The notes below the pieces were generated by a model. It had not been told where the DNA came from. It ran no database searches and saw only the letters and a program-made list of their open reading frames with translations. A stretch of DNA of 33,685 nucleotides, taken from NCBI GenBank assembly GCA_029243605.1, contig JAQWRT010000062.1:1-33685 (forward strand), read 5' to 3'. Origin of the DNA: Myxococcota bacterium. GTDB lineage: Bacteria > Myxococcota_A > UBA9160 > UBA4427. Within the stretch, counting starts at the first letter, position 1. Every line of letters starts with the position of its first letter. This document shows, piece by piece, positions 1-8,104 of this stretch. The translations under genes and the position numbers were made by a program.

Positions 1-21
1 CAGCTTGTATGTCCTATACCC
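1..21 (+). repeat. Junction repeat JR1 (right end only)
   Basis: The first bases match the right-hand end of the JR family (CAGCTTGTATGTCCTAT, then a slightly altered end). The rest of the copy lies outside the window. A VOC-family gene fragment starts directly at its edge. Confidence 0.8.
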
Positions 22-162
22 TTGGTCGAAGGCCCGCGCGAGGTGTGGCGACGCTGGGGCGATCGCGAGGGCGGCAAGCGTGAAATCGTTGTTCAGGACC
101 CGGATGGATATCTGATCATGGTCGCGGAAGATCTTGGCGAACGGCCTTTGCGTTCTTCATAG
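1..162 (+). pseudogene. VOC (glyoxalase/bleomycin-resistance) family C-terminal fragment
   Basis: An open frame runs from the window start to a TAG at 160-162 and ends in VVQDPDGYLIMVAEDLGERP. The pattern 'xxDPDGxxIxx' is the last strand of the second half of VOC-family proteins. Only about 45 residues belonging to the family remain, and the first codons (QLVCPIP) are translated JR1. The gene therefore lacks its N-terminal half, with the break at the repeat edge. VOC proteins are small metal-dependent enzymes or drug-binding proteins; the substrate cannot be told. Another VOC gene lies at 1920-2342 but is not an obvious source of this piece. Confidence 0.65.
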
Positions 163-288
163 GGGCGGCCTAGAAAGAGCCGCACTCAACACCCGACTGA
201 CGCCTCAGTTGCTGGGGGGGGGACGCCCGCAAAGACAACGTGGAGCGCAAGCCTTCGAAGGCGAACGATACTCGTGGTGACTACCGCC

Positions 289-420
289 GCCCAACGGATG
301 TGGCGCTCAGCGGCCGGCGGCGCCTTGCTGCTGGGGCCGAAACGCCTGTTGCTTTCGTATTCTAACAGAGTGCCAATCTTCCGATGGACTTAGCCCTTCC
401 GCTGCACCACCTTGTTAGGC
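289..420 (-). other. attC: Integron attC recombination site 1
   Basis: Read on the minus strand, this 132-bp element opens with GCCTAAC (420-414, RYYYAAC type) and closes with GTTGGGC (295-289, GTTRRRY type). The interior has long imperfect dyad symmetry rich in GCCGGC. The TAA stop of the upstream GNAT gene lies inside the opening core site, as is typical of gene cassettes. No cassette gene can be seen beyond it at 163-288. Confidence 0.85.
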
Positions 421-975
421 ATCGGCCTCTCGCCTTGCGAACCAATCATCACGGGTGATGGCGTACAACTCGGAGTCCCACCAGCGATTCTTGGCGTACC
501 TGTGGCGATTGATCACGGATTCGAATCGCAAGCCTGCCTTGATGAGGACGCGCCGAGACGCGTTGTTTTCTCGATCGCATGTGGCAAAGACGCGGCGGAG
601 TCCAAGATCCAAGAAGCCCCGCTGCAGGAGAGTCCGCGCAATCTCCGTCGCGTAGCCCCGGCTCCAGGCTCCGCGCGAAAGGATATACCCGAGGTCTGCT
701 TGATCGGTCCCTTCGAACGTAAGGTCGCAACCTCCGATCACGCGGGCGTTAGAGGCCTGAACGACTGCCAATTCCCAGACCCGGCGCGGCTCTGCTGACT
801 TCGCCTCGAACACCGTGCTCATATAGGCGCGAGTCTCTTCAATCGTATCCGGACCAAAAAACATGAACCGAGTTACATGGAGATCGGACCGGTAGGCATG
901 GATCGCCCCTATATCATCTTGTCGAAAGTCGCGCAGTTCGAGCCGTCTTGTTCTGATCGGCAAGTGCAAGCACAT
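415..975 (-). CDS. GNAT family N-acetyltransferase (RimJ/RimL-like), integron cassette gene
   Basis: This 186-residue protein has the usual length of the RimJ/RimL-type acetyltransferases that move an acetyl group from acetyl-CoA to an amine. It opens with 'IRTRRLELRDFRQDD', typical of this subgroup. It carries the acetyl-CoA loop as RGAWSRGYATEIARTLL (residues ~115-131), followed by 'GLRRVFATCDRENNASRRV', the strand and helix seen in the family. The substrate (ribosomal protein, antibiotic or metabolite) cannot be inferred. The gene fills one integron cassette: it starts just after attC2 and its stop codon is part of attC1. Expression probably depends on an upstream cassette or integron promoter, since no promoter space exists within the cassette. 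Confidence 0.85.
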   Translation of the reverse strand: MCLHLPIRTRRLELRDFRQDDIGAIHAYRSDLHVTRFMFFGPDTIEETRAYMSTVFEAKSAEPRRVWELAVVQASNARVIGGCDLTFEGTDQADLGYILSRGAWSRGYATEIARTLLQRGFLDLGLRRVFATCDRENNASRRVLIKAGLRFESVINRHRYAKNRWWDSELYAITRDDWFARREADA

Positions 976-985
976 TCTCGGCGCC

Positions 986-1121
986 GCCCAACGGATCGGC
1001 GTTAACCGGCGTAGAATAGCGCCGCCGGCCCTCCGCCGAGCCTAAAAAGTTTAGTGCCAGAACGGTACAGCGGTCATTTGAACTGCGCTATTCCACGTCC
1101 GCCTTCAACACCTTGTTATAC
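986..1121 (-). other. attC: Integron attC recombination site 2
   Basis: The minus-strand core sites are GTATAAC (1121-1115) and GTTGGGC (992-986), enclosing about 136 bp of imperfect inverted repeat. The TAA stop of the MarC-like gene is inside the first core site. The inner box near GGTTAACGCCGATCCGTTGG is shared with attC4, showing that these sites are related. Confidence 0.85.
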
Positions 1122-1742
1122 GGCGCTCATATCAAGGAGCAATTCGGCGATTGACTCCAGCACCATCTCAACTGCGAGGGCGGCTAGAATTAGGCCGAGA
1201 ACTCTGACCAATAGGGTCGACCCTGCGTTTCCGATCAGGCTGTGGATCCGATTTGCCTGGAGCAAGAGGATAAGCGTGATTCCAAGCACGGCGAGAAGGA
1301 GGAGACCAGATATTGCCTGCTCAACGATCGTAAACTCTCGATTGTCGGTGAGAACCACGGCAGCCAGGATGGACCCAGGGCTGGCGATCGAAGGCACTGC
1401 GAGTGGGAAGATGGCGACATCGCGCTCAGCATCCGCATCGTTGTCCGGAGCAGCTGCTCCCGTACCAAAGACCATTTGGACGCCAAACAGAAAGAAGATG
1501 ATTCCACCAGCGAGCTGAAAAGCTGCGAGTCGGATTCCTAACGACCCGAGCAACAGCTGTCCAAGAACGATTGAAGCCATAAGAATCGCGGCCGCGTATC
1601 CGACCGAGCGCAGCGCGATTCTCGTGCGATCCCGCTCTGAGGCGCCCGCCGTCAACCCCACGAACAGCGCGAGCGTGCCCACCGGATCAATCGTTGCGAC
1701 GAAAATCAGGAACTCGCTTACGTACTGTTCCATATGGCTCAA
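1116..1742 (-). CDS. MarC family integral membrane protein, integron cassette gene
   Basis: This 208-residue protein has about six hydrophobic segments and is the normal length for the MarC/UPF0056 family of inner-membrane proteins of unknown transport role. The N-terminus (FLIFVATIDPVGTLALFVGL) carries the family's DP(V/I)G signature in the first membrane span. A second signature region, PLAVPSIASPGSILAAVVL (~115-133), is the equivalent of the usual 'P-A-I-P-l-i-a-G-P-g' loop. The gene lies alone between attC3 and attC2, and its stop overlaps attC2, so it is an integron cassette. Despite the family name, an antibiotic-resistance role is not supported for MarC proteins. Confidence 0.88.
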   Translation of the reverse strand: MSHMEQYVSEFLIFVATIDPVGTLALFVGLTAGASERDRTRIALRSVGYAAAILMASIVLGQLLLGSLGIRLAAFQLAGGIIFFLFGVQMVFGTGAAAPDNDADAERDVAIFPLAVPSIASPGSILAAVVLTDNREFTIVEQAISGLLLLAVLGITLILLLQANRIHSLIGNAGSTLLVRVLGLILAALAVEMVLESIAELLLDMSAV

Positions 1743-1751
1743 GCTCGCGCC

Positions 1752-1883
1752 GTCTAACGGATCGCGCTTCAGCGGCCGGCGGCGACTTGCACCCGACTCT
1801 GAAGCGGTGCTGTGCCTCGGATACTACAAGAAAACCGGGAACGCCCGCACATGAGCCGGTCCGCCTGCAAGCGCTGGTTGGGC
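1752..1883 (-). other. attC: Integron attC recombination site 3
   Basis: On the minus strand the site opens with GCCCAAC (1883-1877) and closes with GTTAGAC (1758-1752). It is 132 bp long with an internal GCCGCCGGCCGCTGAAGC arm also seen in attC1. It lies downstream of the VOC gene and just upstream of the MarC gene start, as expected of consecutive cassettes. Confidence 0.85.
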
Positions 1884-1919
1884 GCCTGCTGGACCGAGCT
1901 CCAAGACCAGACGTGCTTG

Positions 1920-2342
1920 CTAGGCCCTCTCTCGGCCCCGCTCTGCTTGTCGATCCCTTGGGCTGTGCAGCCCAACGATATTGCCATCGGGATCATCGAC
2001 CAATGCAAACCTGGCTTGCCACGGAGGATCACAAGGCGCCACGTGGCCCTTGTGGCCCGCACCAACCAATGCCTCGTAGGTCGCGTCGACATCTGCTCGA
2101 GAAGGCAGTTCGAAGTTTATGGTGTTGGTCGCGGGACCGATCGGCTCTTGCCATTCAGGATCGTAGCTTCGGGTGAGCTCTGCACAACCGAACTCGATCG
2201 CCGATCCGTTCGGCATGATCGCGCGAGCGAACACCCGGCTCACCTTCTCTATGGACAACCCAAGAAGGCTGTAGAAGCCAAGGGTGGCGTCGAGATCCCG
2301 CACGAACAGGTATACACCGAGAAGATCGGCTCGCTGAGTCAT
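1920..2342 (-). CDS. VOC family protein (glyoxalase-like), integron cassette gene
   Basis: The 140-residue product has the length and layout of a single-chain VOC protein: a beta-alpha-beta-beta-beta unit starting 'LGVYLFVRDLDATLGFYSLLGL' and a second unit ending 'ARFALVDDPDGNIVGLHSP'. The closing DPDGN-x-x-G-L strand is characteristic. A family metal-ligand residue may be Glu in 'AIEFGCAEL', but I cannot assign the metal site with certainty. VOC proteins include glyoxalases, dioxygenases and drug-sequestering proteins; this one is not assignable further. The gene sits between attC4 and attC3 in the same orientation as the other cassettes. Confidence 0.85.
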   Translation of the reverse strand: MTQRADLLGVYLFVRDLDATLGFYSLLGLSIEKVSRVFARAIMPNGSAIEFGCAELTRSYDPEWQEPIGPATNTINFELPSRADVDATYEALVGAGHKGHVAPCDPPWQARFALVDDPDGNIVGLHSPRDRQAERGRERA

Positions 2343-2368
2343 CGAGGTCCCTTCACGGATGGCGCGCC

Positions 2369-2503
2369 GCCCAACGGATCGGCGTTAACCGGCTGGCAAC
2401 GGCGCTGACCGGCCCCGACCCTGCCCACACAGTATGCCGCCAGATGGCAACCAAGGTCAATTGAACAGAGCTGTTGACAGTCCGGTTCAACGGCATGTTA
2501 TAC
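2369..2503 (-). other. attC: Integron attC recombination site 4
   Basis: The minus-strand core sites are GTATAAC (2503-2497) and GTTGGGC (2375-2369), about 135 bp apart. The stop codon of the truncated membrane-protein cassette (2500-2498) is inside the first core site. The end nearest the VOC gene closely matches attC2. Confidence 0.85.
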
Positions 2504-2731
2504 GGCGGGCGGCCTTGGGGAGAGAACAGGCAGCATCAGGAAGTCCCAAAGTGGCTGTAGGCTAAGGACGCCCCCGATGACCCCAAGCGCGAGCTGACGG
2601 CCCGAACACGCCCGACGAGCCCAGTAGAACATCGCCGCTGCCCAGGGTAGACCGACCACAACCCCGGTTAGCACTCCCGGAGACCAGCCAGGAAAGACGA
2701 TCGATCCCCAGATCCGTGTGAGCGAGTGGAT
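2498..2731 (-). pseudogene. Small membrane protein of an integron cassette, 5' end replaced by JR2
   Basis: The frame ends at a TAA embedded in attC4, so the 3' end is the natural end of a cassette gene. It encodes two hydrophobic stretches (SPGVLTVGVVVGLPWAAAM-like and LALGVIGGVLSLQPLWDFLM), suggesting a small inner-membrane protein. Upstream the frame runs into JR2, whose reverse strand supplies the apparent start MGVMLNTQGEPRDG. Those 14 residues recur wherever this strand of a JR is translated, so they are not part of the original gene. The cassette array is cut here, and its integrase side would have lain beyond this point. Confidence 0.6.
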
Positions 2732-2816
2732 CCCGTCACGGGGCTCCCCCTGGGTATTTAACATAACGCCCATACCCGGACGTTGTGTCAGAATGCAGCT
2801 TGTATGTCCTATCCCC
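2732..2816 (+). repeat. Junction repeat JR2
   Basis: A full 85-bp copy of the 'CCCCCTGGGTATTTAAC' subtype. Its left edge cuts the last integron cassette; its right edge is fused in frame to a methyltransferase gene. Confidence 0.95.
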
Positions 2817-3598
2817 CATACGAATTTGAATCCCTCGTTTCTTCGAACCAGGATGTCCCAATGAACATTCTTTCTCAGGTCTTTACCGCACTGCCCCGCC
2901 AGGGTCCGGGATCCACCGCTGACACCCTGAACGCCCTGAGTCGAGTCCGTGATGGCTTCGGCCCCATCGAGAACATTCTCGACGTGGGCTGCGGGTGCGG
3001 CGCCCAGACCATGGCCCTGCTGCGCAACACAACTGCTCAGGTCACCGCCGTCGATCTCTCGGCCAGTCTGCTGGCACGTCTGCGGACGTCCGCCCAGGCC
3101 GAAGGTGTCAACGATCGACTGACTCCCGTCGAGTGCTCCATGAAGGATATGCCCCTGGCCCCAAACTCATTCGACCTGATCTGGTCTGAGGGCGCCGTCT
3201 ACATCATGGGCTTCGAGGCCGCCTTGGAGTCGTTTCGAACCCTGCTCCGACCCGGGGGCCGCGTGGCCATCAGCGAGATGGCCTGGCTGGTCGACCCACC
3301 GCCAACGGCGGCCGCCCAATGGTGGGAAAAAGAAGGCGCCAGCGTAGTCCACGACCGAGAGAAGCGTCGCTGTCTCGAACGCCAGGGCTATCGCATCTTG
3401 GATACCTTCCTCCTTTCCGATACCGGATGGTGGGACAACTACCTGACCCCCATGGCCGAGAGAATTGCCGAGCTGCGACGCGGCCAGTCTGATCCCGATG
3501 CCATCGCCGTGCTTGATAGAATCGACGGCGAGATCGCTATCCACCGCGAATACCTCGGAACATACGGATACGTCTTCTACATCGCGGAACTGTCCTGA
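2804..3598 (+). CDS. SAM-dependent class I methyltransferase
   Basis: The protein carries the class I methyltransferase nucleotide-binding motif ILDVGCGCGAQTMALL (~residues 62-77), the acidic residue of motif II (VTAVDLSASLL), motif III around 'MPLAPNSFDLIWSEGAVYIM', and motif IV-V 'LLRPGGRVAISEMAWL'. It would transfer a methyl group from S-adenosylmethionine to an unknown small-molecule acceptor in the cytoplasm. The ATG at 2804 lies inside JR2 (ATGTCCTATCCCC), so the first four residues, MSYP, come from the repeat. The sequence then becomes family-like within a few residues (EFESLVSS). An internal ATG at 2861 is an alternative start. The 3' end looks intact. Confidence 0.85.
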   Translation: MSYPPYEFESLVSSNQDVPMNILSQVFTALPRQGPGSTADTLNALSRVRDGFGPIENILDVGCGCGAQTMALLRNTTAQVTAVDLSASLLARLRTSAQAEGVNDRLTPVECSMKDMPLAPNSFDLIWSEGAVYIMGFEAALESFRTLLRPGGRVAISEMAWLVDPPPTAAAQWWEKEGASVVHDREKRRCLERQGYRILDTFLLSDTGWWDNYLTPMAERIAELRRGQSDPDAIAVLDRIDGEIAIHREYLGTYGYVFYIAELS

Positions 3599-3654
3599 AG
3601 GCAAACGGAGCCAAGCACCAGATTCAGTCGTTTTATTTCTTGTGGAGCCGCCCA

Positions 3655-3753
3655 ATGTTTTACCGAAAGCACCCAGTACTCTGTCTCTTCCTCGGAATGC
3701 TACTGAGCCCGACAATCACCCGTCACGGGGCTCCCCCTGGGTATTTAACATAA
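3655..3753 (+). pseudogene. Signal-peptide start of a secreted protein, cut by JR3
   Basis: The ATG at 3655 follows a plausible ribosome site (GTGGAG) and encodes a typical export signal, MFYRKHPVLCLFLGMLLSP. After 21 codons the frame enters JR3 at 3719 and stops at the repeat's TAA (3751-3753). Only the first part of a secreted protein gene survives. It is downstream of, and co-directional with, the methyltransferase gene. Confidence 0.55.
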
Positions 3754-3803
3754 CGCCCAGGCTCGGACGTTATGCCAGAATGCAGCTTGTATGTCCTATC
3801 CCC
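3719..3803 (+). repeat. Junction repeat JR3
   Basis: A full 85-bp copy (CCCCCTGGGTATTTAAC subtype, loop AGGCTC). The left flank is a cut signal-peptide gene; the right flank is the cut 3' end of a minus-strand secreted-protein gene. Confidence 0.95.
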
Positions 3804-5561
3804 CCCCTCCCCTCGCTGAACGATTATCGGCGAGGTCCGGGCTACGCCTCTGGCGGCACCCCATCTCGACAGCGCCCCAGGGCGCCGCGCCCGCGGCTCC
3901 ATCTCATCACATCCATGGATCCGGCTGCCATCGCGTAGCCGTGCGCTCAAGCAAACCTCACCGGTCATCTCCGGGCTTCCCCGGCGACCCGAGCGGAGCC
4001 GGACAACGAGATCGCGCTCACCGTCGTCGTTCCAATCCCGGAGCCTCGGCCGGCGGCCGCGTCGGCGCTCTTCGATGGCCCCCGATCCTGCCCTCACCTC
4101 CAGCGAACTCCTTCGGATATCGCGAACGTCCAGGGAATCGCTGCCAAAGACCACGGCCCAGGCCCCGCGACCCTCACCCCGACGCGTTTCGCCCCGGGCC
4201 ACCTCGACGTCCACCGAGCGGACCCGAACCGCTTCGAACTCGAACTCGCCCATCACTCGCCGTTCCGACAGAGACGCCGCAAGCAAACAACCGTTTTCGA
4301 GACCATCCGGGGGAAGAGAAGGAGAAGGGGGGCCGACGTCGCCGGGGGGAACGTCGAACACCACCTGGTCCACCGCCACGAGGGTGACCGCGATACTCGG
4401 CGGAAGGCTCAGTGCCCCGGACAGATAGATATTGGCCGCGTTGACTTCGAGATGGGTCAAACCCGGGACATCGCCTATGGCACCGGTCCAAAACAGATCT
4501 CCAGGGGTGGTCACCGTCAACACCCCCGCGTCATCGAAGCTCACCTCGGCGCCCAGGGGCGCCTCCATCTGCAAGTGTTCAAGACTCGGGACCGCGAAGA
4601 GATCGACGAACTCGAAGATATCAATCGGCCCATCCACGAAATCAGGGCTGCGGATCAACCCAAACGCGTTGAAGCGGAGCCCCCGCCCAGCGTCCGAAAG
4701 CGGTCGCGACTCCGGGGGAAGCGAGATTTCCAGGCCCCCGCCACCCCCGCCAATGATCACCACAGCACCCCCGTCGGGCGGCGGACGCGGCCCGGTCTGG
4801 GTAGGCAAACCAATCTCCAATTCGCCCGGATCCTGGCGGATGATCACACCTCCGCCATCGGGAGGCCCAGGCCGCAACACGGGCATCTGCTCCCGGCACG
4901 CTTCGGCGCTCAGGATCGCGTAAGTCCCGTCCCAGACAAATAATTGCCCTTCGACTTCGATTTCCCCCGGCAGACCCTCCGCGTTGCCCTCGTTTTCTTC
5001 TTCGTCGTCATCGTGTTCATCCCTGTCGTCGTCGTCATGCCGACCCGGAAAGTGCATGGGGAGAAAGCCGCGTGCGTCGTGCTCCGATTCATCCATGACG
5101 AACTCATAAAACCGAAACGTCACCTCGTCCGCATTGGAATCAAATGGATCGCCCCCCGCTGCCAGGCGCATCTCTACCACTTCATCCTCGTCGAGCAGCA
5201 TGCGGCTGAAGGACGCCAAAATATTCGGCGGAACCAAAACGTTCGGCAGAAGAGGTCGGCCGCTGCCCGGGAAAAGCACCGGAAGCCCGCCGTACTCAAG
5301 CGGGTTTATCAGTTCAAAGATCTGGCCCCCCGCAGAGAGCGAAAAAGAATCCACCTGGACCACTTGAAGTGGGCCCGCCGGGTCCGAGTCCAGGACGGAA
5401 ACCTCCAGGTGACCCTCCAGCGCAGAGGTCCGTCCATTTTCATGGATTCTGAGCCAACCCTCGTCGAGCGAATACGTATCCGCCCAGGCGCTCGTTTGCA
5501 GGACAAGCCCGAGTATCAGCCCGACCACAAAAGTCAGAAATCGACCGCTCGGCTTGCCCAT
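3804..5561 (-). pseudogene. Large secreted acidic protein, C-terminus cut by JR3
   Basis: I choose the ATG at 5561, preceded by a GGGGAGGG ribosome site. It encodes an export signal (RFLTFVVGLILGLVLQTSAWA, cleaved near residue 26) followed by more than 550 residues of mainly beta-type sequence. There is an extremely acidic, His/Asp-rich run (~residues 160-185; 'HDDDDRDEHDDDEEENE'), two similar Gly/Pro-rich loops, and a DWNDDGERDLVVRL stretch resembling a calcium-binding FG-GAP-like motif. The final residues in the frame (TYKLHSGITSEPGRYVKYP) are translated JR3, so the true C-terminus is lost. No family is recognised. It is probably exported to the periplasm or cell surface, and the acidic run may bind cations. 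Confidence 0.6.
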
Positions 5562-5903
5562 GCTGCGACGCCCTCCCCTTATTGTCATTGCCATCGTCAT
5601 CCTCATCCTCGCGGGATGGACGACTCCAGTCTGACCAGGCACTTGCCAGTGAGTTGCCGACGCGTTCAAAGTGGGCCCAACCTGTGTCACGAGGTAAGAC
5701 CGAGTCTGCACGAAATGCTGCCGTATGGAAACCAAGAAAAGGTACGCTGGCCATAAAGGCCCGTCCGGAGGTGTTCGTAGCCGTCCGCTTGCGTCTCATT
5801 CCGGCCGAATTGGCGTACGATCGCGAGGCACGAAGGCTAATCCACGCACTTCGAGTACACGAGAGGCTGGGGACGTCCCGCCTCGGAGCCGCTCTTTCTT
5901 AAC
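5562..5903. other. Region without a clear gene, holding a junction
   Basis: These 342 bases contain the upstream region of the secreted-protein gene (5561). Somewhere before ~5945 they join an RbgA fragment whose P-loop half is missing. No JR copy, RNA gene or convincing coding sequence is seen. The open frames here have no family features. Confidence 0.4.
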
Positions 5904-6368
5904 TTGAGCCTGTGCAACTACGCACGAGGTTCGCGCTGCGGACAACGAGGGCCTGCAGTGACCCAGCACCAGCAACTCTTTCAGCTCGAACGGGGCGTCT
6001 CCCTGGCCGACACCCCGGGCGTGCTGTGGCCGAAACTCGCCGATCAGGCGGGCGCATACCGACTCGCCGCGTCCGGGGCCATTCGAGAAACCGCGTTCGA
6101 GATGCAGGACGTGGCCCGCTTCGCCGCGCTCTTCCTGGCCGATCGCTACCCCGCCGCTCTGGCCGAACGCTACAAGCTCGAAAGCATTCCCGGGTCCGGC
6201 CCCGCCATCCTCGAAGCGGTAGGGCGCAGGCGAGGCTTCCTCAGGCGCGGCGGCATAGTCGATCAAGAGCGGGCGGCGGAGACGCTGCTGAGCGAGCTAC
6301 GCGCAGGTGACATCGGCCAGATGAGCTTCGAGACCCCGGCAGACTTTTCCGCCGAAGAAACTCTCTGA
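5904..6368 (+). pseudogene. RbgA/YlqF ribosome-biogenesis GTPase, C-terminal fragment
   Basis: From about 5950 the product matches the C-terminal half of the circularly permuted GTPase RbgA (YlqF), which helps assemble the 50S ribosomal subunit. The part from 'AVTQHQQ' (switch I) through GVSLADTPGVLWPK (the G3 motif DTPG) is followed by the helical domain, 'RYKLES', 'ILEAVGRRRGFLRRGGIVD' and 'AAETLLSELRAGDIGQMSFE'. The permuted G4 motif and the P-loop (G1), which should precede switch I, are absent. Upstream sequence is unrelated, so the gene is 5'-truncated and cannot be a working GTPase. A complete copy should exist elsewhere in the genome if this fragment is native. Confidence 0.75.
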
Positions 6369-6380
6369 AGCCGAGCACGA

Positions 6381-7202
6381 TCAGGGCGCGAGTGGCCCCA
6401 TCAGCGGGCCGCGGTCATCAGAGGGCTCGGCGCTCCCCCAGCACCATTGGATCCCCACGTACGTCTGCCAGCCGATCCGTGTCTGGTTGTACGACGCGAT
6501 CCCGGTTCCTCCCGACACCAGCAGGTGAGTATCCGGCAGCATCTCCCAATCAAACCCCAGGTTGAAAGAAACGTCCGTGGCCCTGGTTCCCCCGCCGAGA
6601 CCAAGCGTCACGCCCAGCGCCGAATTCTCGAAGAAAACCTCGCCGAGAAGGGTCAACTCTTCGGTCGCACTGTACAGGCCGTAGAGCCCGCCCCGCCAAA
6701 CATCCGAGTCGTCGTCGATCCAGGTGTAGCTGGTGTCCAGCCCTGCGGCGAAGCGGCCGAGGTTGCGCTCGACCTGGAAGGCGGTGGTGACCGCGACCCG
6801 CTTCTCGCCGTTGATCTCCAGGTAGACGCCGGGCGTCCAGGCCACCGTCCAATCGGGCCCCGAAATCAGTTGCCACTTGAAGCCGGTCATGAAGACCCCG
6901 GACTCGGCGCCCCCCGCATCACCCCGAACCACATGGAAGCCCTGCCCCACCACCAGGAAATCGACGTCGTCGGTGACGCCCAGGGTAAAATCCAAGATCG
7001 GCCCTTGGATGCCAACGTCTCCCGCCTGCTCGGCGCCCGATGCCGCAAGGATGAACTCGACGTTGCCCTTCCCGATCGCATGGGGGTCATCGAGGGCTCC
7101 CGGAGGGCCGGCCAACGCCGGGCCGCACAGCCACCCGAGAGCAACCAGCGCTCCCCAAAGCACGGACCCCTTTGACTTGATTTCAATGTTCTCAACCGGC
7201 AT
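6381..7202 (-). CDS. Porin-like outer-membrane beta-barrel protein
   Basis: The ATG at 7202 begins an export signal (SVLWGALVALGWLCGPALAG) followed by about 245 residues of alternating beta-strand sequence. Examples are 'VDFLVVGQGFHVVRGD', 'WTVAWTPGVYLEINGEKRVAVTTAFQVER', 'FAAGLDTSYTWIDDDSDVWRGGLYGLYSA' and 'THLLVSGGTGIASYNQTRIGWQTYVGIQW'. This fits an outer-membrane barrel of the 'transporter/MetA-like' type found in many Proteobacteria; the solute is unknown. It converges on the RbgA fragment with a 12-bp gap. Its start is about 50 bp from JR4. The gene appears complete. Confidence 0.65.
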   Translation of the reverse strand: MPVENIEIKSKGSVLWGALVALGWLCGPALAGPPGALDDPHAIGKGNVEFILAASGAEQAGDVGIQGPILDFTLGVTDDVDFLVVGQGFHVVRGDAGGAESGVFMTGFKWQLISGPDWTVAWTPGVYLEINGEKRVAVTTAFQVERNLGRFAAGLDTSYTWIDDDSDVWRGGLYGLYSATEELTLLGEVFFENSALGVTLGLGGGTRATDVSFNLGFDWEMLPDTHLLVSGGTGIASYNQTRIGWQTYVGIQWCWGSAEPSDDRGPLMGPLAP

Positions 7203-7249
7203 CAATCAAACCCGACCTCGATCCAAAGTACTTGGATGATCGGTCATTT

Positions 7250-7334
7250 CCCGTCACGGGGCTCCCCCTGGGTATTTAACATAACGCCCATACTCGGACG
7301 TTGTGTCAGAATGCAGCTTGAATGTCCTATCCCC
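7250..7334 (+). repeat. Junction repeat JR4
   Basis: A full 85-bp copy, almost identical to JR2 and JR5. It faces JR5 so that the two right-hand ends point at each other across a 0.5-kb segment. Confidence 0.95.
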
Positions 7335-7405
7335 TGCGGAAGTTCTTTCTGGCAGCGGTGTTGGTTCTGATGGCGAGCGGAGCGCAGGCCGCTGAGACTC
7401 ATTGA
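7322..7405 (+). pseudogene. Signal-peptide-like 27-residue ORF fused to JR4
   Basis: The repeat's own ATG (7322) reads MSYP and then straight into an export signal, RKFFLAAVLVLMASGAQA, followed by AETH and a TGA. It looks like the start of a secreted-protein gene whose native start codon was replaced by the repeat. Because the frame closes at 27 codons, it is most likely a remnant. No ribosome site typical of the genome lies in front of the ATG. Confidence 0.4.
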
Positions 7406-7545
7406 ATCACACTGAAAAAATGTCATGCGTGGGCATAGGTGGAATCGCCCCTGGCTCGAACCTCACAGCCGCCTAGAATGGAAGCGGGACACGGCCCATC
7501 GGGCCAACCCGGGGAGGGGCGATGGCCAGCGAGGGAGAACGTGTC

Positions 7546-7835
7546 ATGGGGTGGATTCGCAAAATCTTGTGCGGGCTCGCCGTGCTCGCGTCGCTACCCG
7601 CCTCGGCTGTGAACCTGGTCCCGAATCCGAGCTTCGAGACTTATACGCAGTGCCCTACTGATGGCCTGTTTAGCCCGATCTCCTTTGCGCCCCCGTGGTC
7701 ATCGCCTACCTTGGCCTCTCCAGATTATTTCAATGCCTGTAGTGGCCCGTTGTCGGGCATGGGCGTGCCCGTCAACATTGCCGGAAATCAGTCGGCCCGT
7801 ACAGGATCTGCCTACGCGGGTTTCTCCACGCAGGA
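7546..7835 (+). pseudogene. Secreted 'NLVPNPSFE' protein, 3' part cut by JR5
   Basis: The ATG at 7546 follows a GGGAGA ribosome site and encodes a signal peptide (WIRKILCGLAVLASLPASA). The mature start is VNLVPNPSFETYTQCP. This, with 'WSSPTLASPDYFNACS' and 'VPVNIAGNQSARTGSAYAGF', is characteristic of a beta-sandwich domain found in many large surface proteins. Only that first domain (about 97 codons) is left before JR5 interrupts. The frame stays open through the reverse strand of the repeat to 8085, giving an artificial fusion. Confidence 0.65.
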
Positions 7836-7920
7836 GGGGATAGGACATACAAGCTGCATTCTGACACAACGTCCGAGTATGGGCGTTATGTTAAATACCC
7901 AGGGGGAGCCCCCTGACGGG
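7836..7920 (-). repeat. Junction repeat JR5 (reverse orientation)
   Basis: A full 85-bp copy on the minus strand. Its right-hand (ATGTCCTATCCCC) end abuts the cut 'NLVPNPSFE' gene and its left-hand end abuts another gene fragment. Confidence 0.95.
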
Positions 7921-7921
7921 G

Positions 7922-8017
7922 ACACTGCTTTCGAAGCTGCAAACGTCGTCGAACATCTGGACGATGAAGTTTCGTCGCGAACTGCCGCACTCGCTGCAGG
8001 TGCACGAGCGGATGTAG
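7922..8017 (+). pseudogene. C-terminal fragment of an unknown protein next to JR5
   Basis: A frame entering from the repeat encodes TLLSKLQTSSNIWTMKF and similar protein-like sequence before a TAG at 8015-8017. It looks like the natural C-terminus of a cytoplasmic protein whose body is missing, cut at the JR5 edge. The family is not recognised, and it does not look like a continuation of the secreted gene on the other side of JR5. Confidence 0.3.
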
Positions 8018-8104
8018 GCCCCAGACATTTTTGCCAATGTCACAGGACTTCGGAATATCGCAATCATCCTCCTCTCCGACTTTGAGCCAAAGACTGCAAA
8101 CAAG

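Noticed and set aside
4944..5756. A 270-codon plus-strand frame opposite the secreted acidic protein
   Set aside because: It is antisense to a protein with a signal peptide and acidic run; its own product is basic, low-complexity and has no family features.
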